A stretch of 64,000 nucleotides of DNA. Source: Heloderma charlesbogerti (Eukaryota; Chordata; Lepidosauria; Squamata; Helodermatidae). The DNA lies in contig JANEZZ010001410.1 in NCBI GenBank assembly GCA_026122225.1, forward strand, positions 62,001 to 126,000. Reading direction: 5' to 3'. The translations under genes and the position numbers were made by a program. Below, piece after piece: positions 22,258 to 32,430 of this stretch (positions are counted from its first letter, which is position 1; every line of letters begins with the position of its first letter). The notes under the pieces are model-generated. The model saw only the letters and a list, made by a program, of their open reading frames with translations. It ran no database searches and was not told the DNA's origin.

Positions 22258-22447
22258 GGCGATACTTGGCTCAACAATACCACAAGCGCGGAAGATCTTG
22301 GAATTGTTGTAGATCACAAGCTGAATATGAGCCAACAATGTGATATGGCTGTAAAAAAGGCTAATGCTCTTTTCAGCTGCATTAATAGAAGCATAGCTTA
22401 CAAATCCTGGGAAGTCCTAGTTCCCCTCTACTCAGCACTGATTAGGC
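22258..22447 (+). pseudogene. CR1 ORF2, C-terminal piece
   Basis: It reads W-L-N-N-T-T-S-A-E-D-L-G-I-V-V-D-H-K-L-N-M, then Q-C-D-M-A-V-K-K-A-N and the S-A-L-I-R region, the C-terminal module of CR1 ORF2. The first 8 bases are the TSD of insertion 5, and the last 8 (gattaggc, 22440-22447) are the left TSD of insertion 6. Confidence 0.85.
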
Positions 22448-23050
22448 TAGGGATGGTGGAGAATTTCTCCTCGAAACTTCGGGGGGCCGAGGGCCAACGT
22501 GTTCGGCCCCCCGAACAAGTTTCGGGGAGAAATTCTCCGCACCCCCCCACCCCCCGCAGCCCCCCTGGGACGGGACTTACCTTTGTCGAATGTCCCTCCC
22601 GGCGGCAGGTCCGGCCGGCAGTTCGGCGGGTGTTCGTCCGGGGCGGGAGCGGCAGCCGGTCTTTTGACCGGCTGCCGCCGCCGCCGCCATTGCAATAAAA
22701 GAAAAAAAAAACGCCCCCGTGATAGGCTACGTGACAATTAACATAGCCTATCATGGCTGACTTTGCAGATCTAGCCGTGATAGGCTACGTTAATCATCAC
22801 GTAGCCTATCGCGGAGGCGTTTTTTTTTTTTTAAACTTTTGAGTTCGCGGCTGGGCGAGGCGAGGCGCCTCCTCCCCGGCCTGAATTTCGGCCGGGCGAG
22901 GTGGGAAGCCTCCCCCCCGGCCTGAATTTCGGCTGGGCGAGGTGGGAAGCCTCCCCCCCCGGCCTGAACTTTGCAGGGGGAGCAGCGAAGCGCCTCCCCC
23001 CCACCGCGAACAAGCTTCGAGGACAGGTAAGTGACTTTCGTCCACCCCTA
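22448..23050. mobile_element. Foldback hAT-like MITE, CR1 insertion 6
   Basis: Perfect TSD gattaggc (22440-22447, 23051-23058). The ends TAGGGATGGTGGAGAATTT and TTCGTCCACCCCTA mark the B/C-end subfamily shared with 38546, 45161 and 60530. Two adjacent hairpins (about 22740 and 22795) have GATAGGCTACGTGA or related arms. The right arm is tandem GAGGCGGGAAGCCTCC-like GC hairpins. Minus-strand donor at about 22578; plus-strand AGGTAAGT at about 23025-23032. Confidence 0.95.
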
Positions 23051-23129
23051 GATTAGGCCTCATCTGGAGTACTGTGTTCAGTTCTGGGTGCCACACTTTA
23101 AGAAAGATGCAGACAAACTGGAGAGGGTG
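23051..23129 (+). pseudogene. CR1 ORF2, last coding piece
   Basis: It continues L-I-R-P-H-L-E-Y-C-V-Q-F-W-V-P-H-F, a hallmark of the CR1 ORF2 C-terminus, then K-L-E-R-V before insertion 7. Confidence 0.8.
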
Positions 23130-24190
23130 TAGGGGTGTACAAAAGGGGTGTACGAAACCCCGCTTACCTGTCTCCACCGGGTTCCGCTGGTGGGGGGAAG
23201 TGATCCGTTCCTCCCCTCGAAAACCTGCCTGGCTGGCTCCGCTCCGTGGCCAGGCCACAAAGCCGCTGGCCAGGACAACCCACAGCAGGGCCTCCAGCCG
23301 TTGCCGGGCTGCTGCAGATGCAAATGGCGTCCTGCGTAGGGGACACCATTTGCGTAGGGATGGCAGAGAATTCCGCCACGGGATTCGGTGAGGCCAAATG
23401 CCAGTGCATTCGGCCCCCCGAACTCCATGTCGGAACAGCCTGCCACCCCCTGCCCCCCCCCGCAGATCCCCCCCGGGACAAGACTTACCTGGGGTGGATC
23501 TTCCGGGTGGTGACGGCGGTGACGGCGGCCGGTCTTCCGACCAGCTGCCGCCACCACCATTTGCAGTCTTGAAAAAAAAAAAAAAGACATGATAGGCTAC
23601 GTAAAGATTTATGTAGCCTATCATGGCTAGGTTAAAAAAAAAAAAGCGCCTACACAAATGGCGGCGGCTACGGCCGCCGCCATTTGCGTTCCTTATTTTC
23701 ACCCGTCTTAGTCTACGTAAATATTTATGTACACTAAGACGGTGAAAATAAGGGGAATGCAAATAGCGTTCCCTTATTTTCGCCGTAGTCTACCTAAATC
23801 TTTACGTAGACTACAGGGACCAAATAAGGAACATGAATGGCGGCTCCCTATGGGCACCGTCATTTGCGTACGCGCTTTTTTTTTTTTCCAAATCACCCGT
23901 GATAGGCTACATGACGATTTACATAGCCTATCACAGCTGACTTTGGAAATCTAGCCATGATAGGCTATGTAAATCGTTACGTAGCCTATCACGGGGGTGT
24001 GTGTGTGTGTTTTTACTTTACTTTTTTTTCGCAGCCGGGTAGACGGGGCGCTCCTCCCTGGCCTGAATTTCAGCGGCAAGGGATGGGGCGCCTCCCCCCC
24101 TTGCCTGAACTTTGGGGGGAGAACCGAAGTGCTTCCCCCCCACCGCGAAGCAAGCTGCGGGACCAGGTAAGTCCCTTTCGTCCATCCCTA
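23130..24190. mobile_element. Mosaic foldback MITE, CR1 insertion 7
   Basis: It starts TAGGGGTGTACAAAAG, contains a second left end at 23355 (TAGGGATGGCAGAGAATTC), and ends TTCGTCCATCCCTA at 24190. The flanks do not match, and some CR1 is missing, so this looks like two elements joined by a deletion or recombination. It contains GATAGGCTA hairpins at about 23610, 23925 and 23975 and GTAGTCTACxTAAA hairpins at about 23720 and 23800. Donor-like sites face outward at 23485 (minus) and 24165 (plus). Confidence 0.7.
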
Positions 24191-24425
24191 CTTCTCGATC
24201 ATCCCAGAGTGCAGGACATGGAATAATGGGCTCAAGTGACAGGAAGCCAAATTCCTGCTGAACATCAGGAAAAAATTCCTGACTGTCAATGCAATACAAC
24301 AATGGAACCAATTCCCTAGGGAGGTTGTAGGCTCTATGGGCAGGGGGTTGGACTCTTTGGTCTTATAGGTCCCTTTGAACCCCAATATTCTATGATTCTT
24401 TGACTCTATGATTGTATGAACTAAC
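24191..24425 (+). mobile_element. CR1 3' end
   Basis: The 3' region (caggaagccaaattcctgc, aacaatggaaccaattcc, gggggttggactctttgg) ends in the short tandem tail attctatgattctttgactctatg, typical of CR1. The same part is inverted at 12420-12680. Confidence 0.8.
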
Positions 24426-24616
24426 TTTTTCCAAAAGTTCTCTAATCTTCTCAAAACATTTTTGTGTTCCCATGAAAACAGTCAGAATTTTGGCTTGGCA
24501 AAATCCTCCATATTTTTTCCAATTGTCCTTTAGGTGAAATTTGGTGACAACCTAAAACAGGTGGAATTTGGGGCCCCTAGAATTTGGGGGCCCTTTGGTC
24601 TGAGGCGGCCTGACCA
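24426..24616. other. No recognised feature
   Basis: AT-rich sequence between a CR1 end and a MITE. Confidence 0.3.
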
Positions 24617-24960
24617 TAGGGATGTATGAGAAATTCATTACAGTTCATTTTTGATCAGGATTTTACTCAGTTTGCACCTTCTGGACCAAACGTAGACTCG
24701 GGCGGAATTTGTGGTTGAAGTTCGTACATTTCTGAGCTTGCAGTGTGATTTGTGGACCAAGAAAAATGCATTTGACAGCATGTCCAGCTCTGAAAAACAT
24801 GTACTTTTGAAAAATTCATGGAAATATGCTTTAATCAATGGGAGATGAATGGGCAGATTTCAAAGATGCTGACAACTGATGCATACATTAAAAAAATACA
24901 CACAGAAATACAGATGAAAGAGAGAAAAGCAGAGCTCACAATCTGATACACACTTGAGTC
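24617..24960. mobile_element. MITE of the TATGAGAAATT family, left part
   Basis: It begins TAGGGATGTATGAGAAATTC and shares tttttgatcaggatttta and ttgcaccttctgga words with 4002 and, inverted, with 2830-2906 and 57190-57267. No matching right end found nearby. Confidence 0.55.
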
Positions 24961-25235
24961 AGAATGATCTTTGAAAACTTTGGTGAGAACTTTGGTGAGA
25001 AATTTGGAGAACTTTGGTGAGCTTGAGTTTTGATGATTGCCACATACCTATGTTAAAGTGAAAAGGCAACTTTTTTGCCGCTATTGAATTACCATCACTT
25101 TTCAGTGGCAATTTGGCAGCAGCAATTTCAGTGGCAGAGGCGTATAGCTCATGGTGCTTTGGGAGGATGGGAAACTGGCCTCTGGGCCCTCTGAACTTGC
25201 CCACCCATGACCTAGAACATAAGGACAGCCCCCTT
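24961..25235. other. No recognised feature
   Basis: Contains a local duplication of gaactttggtgagaa; otherwise nothing identified. Confidence 0.35.
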
Positions 25236-25243
25236 CATGGCTG

Positions 25244-26057
25244 TAGGGATGTACAAAATTGGCCTTACCTGGCTCCGCCGGGTTCCACTGGCGGGGCGAG
25301 GCGCTCTGTCCCTCCCCCCGGAATCCTCACTGGGGGGGAGGCTCTCTGCGCCTCCCCCCCGGAATCCTGGCTGGCTGGCTCCGCTCCGCGGGGATTCCGC
25401 GGAGCCACCGGCCGGCTCCTCCAGCAGCCAGACATCTGGCCACTGGCTAGCAGGGATGCAAATGGTGGTGGCCGTAGCCACCGCCGTTTGCGTCCCTGTA
25501 GTCAGCCATGATAGGCTATGTAAATCTTTACGTAGCCTATCACGTCTGACTTTTTAAAAAAAAACAACGCGCGTACACAAAGGGCGGCAGCTACAGCCGC
25601 CACCATTTGCGTTCCTTATTTTGGCCTGTCTTAGTCTACGTAAAGATTTACATAGACTAAGACGGTGAAAATAAGGGGAACGCAAATAGTGTAGCGGACG
25701 CGCGTTTTTGGTTTTGTTTTTAAGTCAGACGTGATAGGCTACGTAAAGATTTATGTAGCCTATCACATCGTTTTTTGTTTTTTTAAAAAAACCTAGCCAT
25801 GATAGGCTACGTAAATCTTTACATAGCCTATCATGTCTTTTTTTTTCTTCCAAGAATGCAAATGGTGGCAGCGGCAGCCGGTCGGAAGACCGGCCGCCGC
25901 CGCCGCCCAGAAGATCTACCCCAGGTGTGTCTCATCCCGGGGGGGGATCCGCGGGGGGCGGGGGGGTGGCAGACTGTTCCGCCACGGAGTTCGGGGGGCC
26001 GAATGCACTGGCATTCGGCCTCACCGAGATCCATGGTGGAATTCTCTGATGTCCCTA
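25244..26057. mobile_element. GATAGGCTA-type foldback hAT-like MITE
   Basis: Perfect TSD catggctg (25236-25243, 26058-26065); ends TAGGGATGTACAAAATT and CTGATGTCCCTA. Hairpins: GATAGGCTA at about 25525, 25750 and 25815, and TTAGTCTACGTAAA at 25645. Inverted CAAATGGTGG pairs flank. A polypyrimidine run ending in CCAAG at about 25855 precedes ATGCAAATGGTGGCAGCGGC. The right donor has mutated to AGGTGTGT at about 25924. Confidence 0.95.
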
Positions 26058-26179
26058 CATGGCTGTCACCAAAACCTGTGGCAACAAATCGCAAAACTAT
26101 GTATCATGTGAAGCACTTTTCTTTTTGGCATGTCCTCAATGTACAGCCAATTTCACTAAACCTTGCATTCTAGTATTAT

Positions 26180-26280
26180 ATGAGAGAGAGAGAGAGAGAG
26201 GGAGAGAGAGAGAGAACTCCTTCTGTCCATTTCCACCACACTATGCATAATTGTATAAGCCTTGATCATGTCTCCCCCCA

Positions 26281-26312
<32 letters not shown>
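26180..26312. repeat. (GA)n and (CA)n microsatellites
   Basis: GA/GAGA run at about 26181-26214 and a pure CA run at about 26282-26312. Confidence 0.9.
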
Positions 26313-26316
<4 letters not shown>

Positions 26317-26379
26317 TTTGTCAAAACTAAGAAGCCCCAAACATTGTAAGTAAAGATGGGCTGAAATATTGGAGATGAG

Positions 26380-26523
26380 GATCTTCTTCTTCTTCTTCTT
26401 CTTCTTCTTCTTCTTCTTCTTCTTCTTCTTCTTCTTCTTCTTCTTCTTCTTCTTCTTCTTCTTCCTCCTCCTCCTCCTCCTCCTCCTCCTCCTCCTCCTC
26501 CTCCTCCTCCTCCTCCTCCTCCT
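26380..26523. repeat. (CTT)n then (CCT)n microsatellite
   Basis: About 28 CTT units followed by about 20 CCT units form an uninterrupted polypyrimidine strand of about 145 bp. Poly-Lys, poly-Arg and poly-Gly open frames here are artefacts. Confidence 0.95.
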
Positions 26524-26544
26524 CTTTTGAGGTTTTCTGAACTG

Positions 26545-26665
26545 TTGGAGAATTTCAAACCCCCCAGGTTTGATCCCTGGGAAGCTGCTGCCAGGCAGTG
26601 TAGACAATACTGTGTGAAATGACCCATAGTCTGACTCAGCTTCCTATGTTCCTGTGTCAATGTGC
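26545..26665 (+). mobile_element. tRNA-derived SINE, 3' part
   Basis: Starts within the B-box region (ggtttgatccctgggaag) and continues gtgtagacaatactgtgtg, gtctgactcagcttcctatg. It is the same family as 3155 and 63296 but truncated at the 5' side. Confidence 0.6.
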
Positions 26666-26825
26666 AGGTGAAATACTGATGGTAGGCTGAATTTCATAGA
26701 GTCCTGCAGTCCTTCACAAACCATCATGTTAAGTATAACACACCATAAAACCTTTCAGCTGTGGACATCATGGCAACATAAAAGCTGTTTTCTCATCATG
26801 ATTTATGCAGCCTTGATTTTTGGGA

Positions 26826-26857
<32 letters not shown>

Positions 26858-27194
26858 AATGACTGAACCTTGTGAAGGGAAACAAAGAGCAATTACACCA
26901 GAGCTGTGTTATGCATGAATTACGACTAAAGAAATGAACACATTGTATTATCCTTACATTAAGAATCAGGCTGAACTGTCTGTTATCATAGGTAGTCTAC
27001 GGAGTAGAGTCCACCCACTATGTTGTTGTTGTTGTTGTTGTTGTTGAACATTTCTACACCACCTCATAGCTGAAGTTCTCTCATATTAGGGTATCTAAGG
27101 CTGCAATCTTATACACTGAATGAGAAGTAAATCCAGTTGGACTCAATGGGGCTTACGTCTGAATAGAGATGATAGGATTGCAGTATAAGACGGC
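26666..27194. other. Unique sequence with (TG)n/(AG)n, (TTG)n and an L2-like tail
   Basis: Microsatellites at about 26827-26855 and 27021-27047. The words catttctacaccacctcatagctg at about 27050-27075 are the L2-type 3' signature. No gene seen. Confidence 0.5.
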
Positions 27195-27345
27195 ATAATG
27201 CAACCTTCCCCGATCTGGCACTCTCTAGGTATTTGAACTACAGTCCCCATCATACCCAGCTATGGTCCATGCTGGCTGAGAAAGATGGGACTTGCAGTCC
27301 AACCCACAGGGTGGACACCAGTTTGGGGAAGGCTGGTATAATGCG
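27195..27345. mobile_element. Small palindromic MITE
   Basis: The two ends AACCTTCCCCGATCTGG and CCAGTTTGGGGAAGGCTGG are inverted copies, and the inner arms (gaactacagtccccatcat, atgggacttgcagtccaac) pair with each other. A related repeat is at 44200-44305. Confidence 0.65.
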
Positions 27346-27575
27346 GTACCCTCCAATAACACTAATTTCCATGCCATAGTAGAGATTTCCTGGTACCTGT
27401 ACTTAGTTAATGATTTCACATACCCTCAACATGTCACAGCTAAAATTATGGATGTTCTTGTGTACCTGGGCAAAGACTCCTTTTCTCTCACCAAGTACTA
27501 TTGCTGGAGTACACCCTGTCCTAGGGACGGCTCAGGCAGCTGATTGAGTCTGGGAATCCAGCTGGCACCCCTGAG

Positions 27576-28776
27576 TAGGGATGTACAAAAGTGACTTACC
27601 TTTCGTGGATTATGTTGATGGTGGGGGGGAGGCGTTCCGTCCCTCCCCCCGGGATCCTGGCCAGGGGGAGAGGTGCTCCGTTCCTCCCCCCCAGAATCCT
27701 CGAACGGCGGGCTGTGCTCCGTGGCAGCTCCGCGGAGCAGCCGGCTAGGCCCGGCCCGGCCAGGCCAGAGCCGTCCACAGCCGGATTTCCGGCCACGGAG
27801 GGCTCTGGGTAAAACAACAACAACAACAACAAAAAACACGTACACAAATGGCAGCGGCTATGGCTGCCGCCATTTGCATTCCTTCTTTCTACCGTCTTAA
27901 TCTATGTAAATATTTATGTAGACTATGATGGCGAAAATAAAGGGGAACGCAAATAGGGTAGCGGGTGCCATTTGCGTCCCCTTTTGATTCCCCGTTTTAG
28001 CCTACGTAAATATTTACGTAGGCTAAAACAGGGAATGAAAAAGGGACGCAAATAGCGCCCACTATGCTATTTACGTTCCCCTTGATTTTCGCCATCATAG
28101 TCTATGTAAATATTTATGTAGATTAAGATGGCCAAAAAGAAGGAACGCAAATGGCGGCGGCCGTAGCCACCGCCATTTGTGTACGTGTTGTTTTTTTTAA
28201 AACCCACCCCCAACCATGATAGGCTACGTAAAGATTTACATAGCCTATCATGTCTTTTTTTTCTTTTTCTTTTTAAACCTAGCCATGATAGGCTACGTAA
28301 ATCTTTACGTAGCCAATCTCGTCTTTTTTTCCCCCCACAAGCCTGGAAATGGCGGCAGTGGCAGCCGGTCAGAAGACCGGCTGCCGCTGCCACCTTCGCC
28401 GGAGCCGCTGCCTGGAAGATCCACCCCAAGTAAGTCTCATCCCGGGGGGGATCCGCGGGGGGGCGGGGGGGCAGGCGTAAATCATTACATAGCCCATCAC
28501 GGGTGTGTGTGTGTGTGTTTTACATTCACATTGTAATGGCGAAAGTCCAAAATCATTACGTAGCCTATCACGGGTGTGTGTGGTTTTTTTTTACATTCAC
28601 TTTTTTATTTTGCGGCCGGGGAGACAGGGTGCTTCTTCCCAGCCTGAATTTCGGCTGGGCGAGGCGGGGCGCCTCCCCCCCCGGCCTGAACTTTGGGGGG
28701 AGAACCGAAGCAGGGCGCCTCCCCCCCACCGTGAAGCAAGCTGTGGGACCAGGAAAGTGACTTTCATACATCCCTA
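27576..28776. mobile_element. Mosaic GATAGGCTA-type foldback MITE
   Basis: It starts TAGGGATGTACAAAAGTG (A-type end; minus-strand donor at about 27594-27601) and ends TTTCATACATCCCTA (C-type end). The outer flanks cccctgag and aaagcaac do not match. A break near 28465-28480 joins a B-type interior (ATGGCGGCAGTGGCAGCC, then CAAGTAAGT) directly to a half-hairpin TAAATCATTACATAGCCCATC. It is best read as a deletion or recombination between two insertions. Hairpins: GATAGGCTACGTAAA at about 28235 and 28300; TAGCCTACGTAAA at 28015. Confidence 0.75.
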
Positions 28777-29015
28777 AAAGCAACTTGCATGTTTGCAGTT
28801 TTTATTTTCTCTTAATGCCTTTTGTCTCACTCAGCTCTATTGTGTAAATACTTTTAGTTATGATTTGCTTGCTTTAATGTACCAGTAAACTGTTGTGGTT
28901 AAACCCTGTATCTAGAGTGTCCTTCTCAGGGAGAGAGCATGTTGGCAGGGTTCTGCACCGAGACCACTCTTCCCTGCACCGGCCTTTGACAGCCAGCATG
29001 CAGAAGAGGGAATGA
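28777..29015. other. No recognised feature
   Basis: T-rich then mixed sequence; no gene or repeat end identified. Confidence 0.3.
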
Positions 29016-30241
29016 ACAATGACAGCCAGCGATAGGGTAATGGTGGCAGCCGCCATTACTGTACCGTCTAGTATAGGCAGTAAAGCCTTGAGTTTACCTA
29101 ATTGCAGCCATTTACAGCCCTATTTAGGTAAAAAAAACAAACAGCGCTTTACAGCCACAAGTGGTGTCCACTATGTCATTTGCGGCTGTATTTCTCCCAG
29201 CAGTATGGTAATGGCAGCTGCTATTACCGTATCGCCTGTAGGGATGTACGAAAGTCACTTACCTTTTACGAAATTTGATTCGCGGTGGGGGGAGGCGCTC
29301 CGTCCCTCCCCCCCCGAAATTTTGGCTGCGGGGGAGGCGCCCTGTCCCTTCCCCCTGAAATTCTGGCCAGGGGGGAGGCGCCCTGTCCCTTCCGCCGTGA
29401 ATCCTGGCCGGCTGGGTCTGCAAAAGGCGGCAGTAGCCGCCACCATTTGCGTCCCTGCAGTCAGCCGTGATAGGCTACGTAAATGTTTATGTAGCCTATC
29501 ATGGCTGAGTTAAAAAAAAAAAAAGCACGTACACAAATGCACGTGTAGTCTACATGTCTGGCACGTGTAGACGTGTAGTCTGGCATGTCTGGCACATGTA
29601 GTCTACACGTCTGGCCGCGTTTGGCACGTCTAGTCTACGTAAACATTTATGTAGACTACGGCGAAAATAACGGGAATGCAAATAGCGTAGACAGTATTGG
29701 CGCCGCCATTTGCGTACGTGTGGGTCTTTGTTTTTTTTTTAACTCAGCTGTGATAGGCTACGTAAACATTTATTTAGCCTATCACAGTATTTTTTAAAAG
29801 TCTAGCCATGATAGGCTACGTAAATCTTTACATAGCCTATCATGTTGGGGGGGGGGTTAAACTTTGAAATGGCGGTGGTGGCACCCGGTCGGAAGACTGG
29901 CCGCCGCAGCTGCCGCCGCCAAATGGCCACCGAACCGCCACCGGAGCCGCCGCCGCCAGGGAGATTCGCCCAAGGTAAGTCCCATCCCGGGGGGGCGGGG
30001 AGGGCAGACCGTTTTGCCACCGATTTCGGGGGGCCGAATGCACTGGCATTTGGCCTCCCCGAGATTCATGGCAAAATTCTCTGACATTCCTAATCGCCTG
30101 TGCTATGGAGCTGGAGTTACGTTCCGAGGGAAATCCTCTGGACATGGAGGTAAGTTGTACCGTTCTGCCACAGATTCCGGAGGCCGGATTCCAAAGAATC
30201 CAGCCTCATTCGAGACCGCAGCAGAATTCTCCAACATCCCT
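29016..30241. mobile_element. Older foldback element split by a younger one
   Basis: Outer parts are about 29016-29238 and 30101-30241. The outer left part has arms (GTAATGGTGGCAGCCGCC, TTTACAGCC) of the CCGTAAATGGC subtype. The outer right part has donor GAGGTAAGTT at about 30148-30157 and ends CCAACATCCCTA at 30241. The left terminus is degraded, and no TSD is seen for the outer copy. Confidence 0.6.
29239..30092. mobile_element. GATAGGCTA-type foldback hAT-like MITE, nested
   Basis: Perfect TSD atcgcctg (29231-29238, 30093-30100); ends TAGGGATGTACGAAAGTC and CTGACATTCCTA. Hairpins: GATAGGCTACGTAAA at about 29485, 29775 and 29825; GTCTACGTAAA at about 29645. A short tandem amplification of an ACGTGTAGTCTAC-like unit fills 29540-29640. 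Donors: minus-strand ACTTACCT at about 29259, plus-strand AGGTAAGT at about 29973. Confidence 0.95.
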
Positions 30242-30780
30242 AGTCAGGACTCACTGCAAGCCCAATTGAGCCCAGCTGCATAATGGCAGGAGGGCTAAAT
30301 ACTTCTGCAGCAACTTCCACTAATTATCTTGAACATCTGCCTCAGATTTGTGGGAGCATACCTTCATAATTCACCATCAGAATCTGGATATTTCTGGAAT
30401 TTGTCAGCAACTCTACAGCTCATGCCTCCCCTTTTTTTCTTAACACCCAACAGGATTTGAGCCTTGCTTTTAAAAAGATGTGCAAGCTGAAAACATGAAG
30501 AAAACCTGCTATAATAAGATATTAAGTATCACATCTGTGCAGTGAAGGGGAGGTCTACAGAAGACAATCCAGACTGTAGGTACTCACACAGCCTTATTCC
30601 AACTGCTTTAATTTCTCATTCTTTCCTTTTGTTAAAATATTATTTAAAATAAATTAAACTGAGCCAACACCTCTGTGCATTATTTAATAGCTGTTAATGT
30701 CATTCATAATAATTACTGGAATAGCCAACATACCATTCTAATTGTCTTAATTGTAGATCGTTAGTTATTGCAACCACAAT
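30242..30780. other. No recognised feature
   Basis: AT-rich unique-looking sequence. Confidence 0.35.
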
Positions 30781-31267
30781 TAGGGATGGCGGAGAATTCT
30801 GCCATGGATCCCACTGAGGCTGGATTCTAAAGCATTTGCCCCCCACCCGAGTCCATGGCAGAACGGACAACTTACCTCCGCCTCCCTGCGGAATCCTCTT
30901 CGGCCGGATCCTCCGGCTCTGGAGCACCAGTGATACAGCCGCCATGCATATCGCTGTCTGAGGAGTATTGACTGCAGATGCAAATGGCATCCAGGACACA
31001 ATTTGCAGCCATAAAGGTCTTAGTTTAAGGTAAATGCAGCCGTAAATGGCTGCATTTAGCTTAAACTAAGACCTTTACGGCCGCAAATGGTGTAGTGGAT
31101 GCCATTCGCGTCTGCAGTCAATACCCTTCAGCCAGTGATACGGCAATGGCGGCTGTACTGCTAGCACTTCAGAGCTGGCCAGTGACTCTGCAGAATCGCA
31201 GTGGAGCGGAGCCAGAAGAAGAGGATTCCAGGGGAGAAACGGATCGCCTCCCCCCAAGGGTGGATTC
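30781..31267. mobile_element. Foldback MITE, CCGTAAATGGC subtype
   Basis: It starts TAGGGATGGCGGAGAATTC. A long hairpin centred at about 31043 carries GCAAATGG and CCGTAAATGGCTGCATTTA. A minus-strand donor ACTTACCT lies at about 30869. Its right end abuts the next element at 31268, so no clean terminus or TSD remains. Confidence 0.65.
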
Positions 31268-32079
31268 TAGGGATGTACGAAAGTCACTTACCTTTTAGCG
31301 AAATTGTTTCGGGGTGGGGGGGAGGCACTCTGTCCCTCCCCCCAAAACTCTGGCTGGGGGGGGGAAGCGCTCCGTCCCTCCCCCCCGAAATTCTGGCTGG
31401 CCGTCTCCGCTCCGCAGGGATTCTGCAGTCCGCCGTGATAGGCTACATAAATGTTTACGTAGCCTATCACGGCTGATTAAAAAAAAAAAAGCGCGTACGC
31501 AAATGGCGGCGCCCATGGGCGCCGCCATTTGCGTTCCTTATTTTGGCATGTCTTAGTCTACGTAAACATTTACGTAGACTACGGCAAAAATGAGGGAATG
31601 CTATTTGCGTTGCCCTCATTTTCACCGTAGTCTACGTAAATCTTTACGTAGACTAGACGTGTCAAAATAAGGAACGCAAATGGCAGTCCCCATGGGAGCC
31701 GCCATTTGCGTACGCGCTTTTTTTTTTTTTTCAAAGTCACCCGTGATAGGCTATGTGACGATTTACATAGCGTATCACGGCTGACTTTGGAAATCTAGCT
31801 GTGATAGGCTATGTAAATCGTTACATAGCCTATCACGGTTGTGTGTGTGGGTTTGTTTTTTTTTTACTTTTTTTTCGCGGCTGGGTAGACGGGGCGCTCC
31901 TACCTGGCCTGAATTTCACCGGTGAGGGATGGGGCACCTCCCCCCTGGCCTGAGTTTTGGCCGGGCGAGGTGGGGCGCCTCCCCCCCCCTCACCTGAACT
32001 TCAGGGGGAGAACCGAAGTGCCTCCCCCCCACCGCGAAGCAAGCTTCAAGAACAGGTAAGGGATTTTCATCCATCCCTA
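31268..32079. mobile_element. GATAGGCTA-type foldback MITE with A and C ends
   Basis: It runs from TAGGGATGTACGAAAGTC to TTTTCATCCATCCCTA. The flanks gtggattc and caggtaag do not match. Hairpins: GATAGGCTA at about 31455, 31765 and 31820; GTCTACGTAAA at about 31570 and 31640; inverted ATGGCGGC pairs at 31500-31530 and 31680-31712. Minus-strand donor at about 31287. Absence of a TSD and the adjoining loose B end (32080-32197) suggest recombination. Confidence 0.75.
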
Positions 32080-32197
32080 CAGGTAAGTCCCATCTGGGGG
32101 AGGGTGGGGGCCCATTCCGCCACCAATTTCAGGGGGCCGAATGAGCTGGCATTTGTCCTCCCCGAGATCCACGGCAGAACTTCCGTACATCCCTACA
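32080..32197. mobile_element. Detached B-type end of a foldback MITE
   Basis: It begins directly at CAGGTAAGTCCCATC and runs to CCGTACATCCCTA. It is the same as the last 120-130 bp of B-ended copies such as 12080-12216, without the rest of the element. Confidence 0.65.
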
Positions 32198-32430
32198 ATC
32201 CATGTGCTCCAGACTCTCAGCATTCAATAGAGCAAGTTTCAAAAAGTAGTAGTCCGAAAGTAAGTGGATTGTAGCCTGAAGATGAACAAGAATAACGTAA
32301 TTCTTGGCCCTGCAATTCCGGAATGATCTCCCTGAGGAGGCCTGCCTGGTGCCAACACTGTTATCTTTCAGCACCAGATCAAGACTTTGTCTTTTCCCAG
32401 GCATTTGGGAGCATGTGGTGAGTTTTCATT
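32198..32430 (+). mobile_element. L2-type LINE 3' fragment, copy 1
   Basis: It contains the L2-type ORF2 end L-R-N-D-L-P-E-E-A, with R-L-C-L-F-P at the C-terminus. It is about 90% identical by eye to 46673-46895, starting in both at the atccatgtgctccagact motif. Confidence 0.65.

Larger units (their letters stand above)
15345..24425 (+). mobile_element. Nearly full-length CR1 LINE broken into eight pieces
   Basis: The CR1 parts are 15345-16792, 17717-18295, 18980-19523, 20266-20670, 21568-21712, 22258-22447, 23051-23129 and 24191-24425, about 3.6 kb in total and in the right order. They run from ORF1 esterase through endonuclease and RT to the 3' end with the tatgattctttgactctatg tail. At three junctions (20671, 21713, 22448) the CR1 sequence resumes exactly after an 8-bp duplication. 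The copy is dead: it has in-frame stops, frameshifts and seven insertions. About 150-200 bp seem lost at the last insertion. Confidence 0.9.

Noticed and set aside
22806..23762. A 318-codon open frame on the minus strand
   Set aside because: It runs across the end of one foldback element, a CR1 piece and the start of another element, so it is a chance join without evolutionary unity.
26241..26660. Poly-Lys/poly-Arg/poly-Gly protein
   Set aside because: Pure translation of the CTT/CCT microsatellite.
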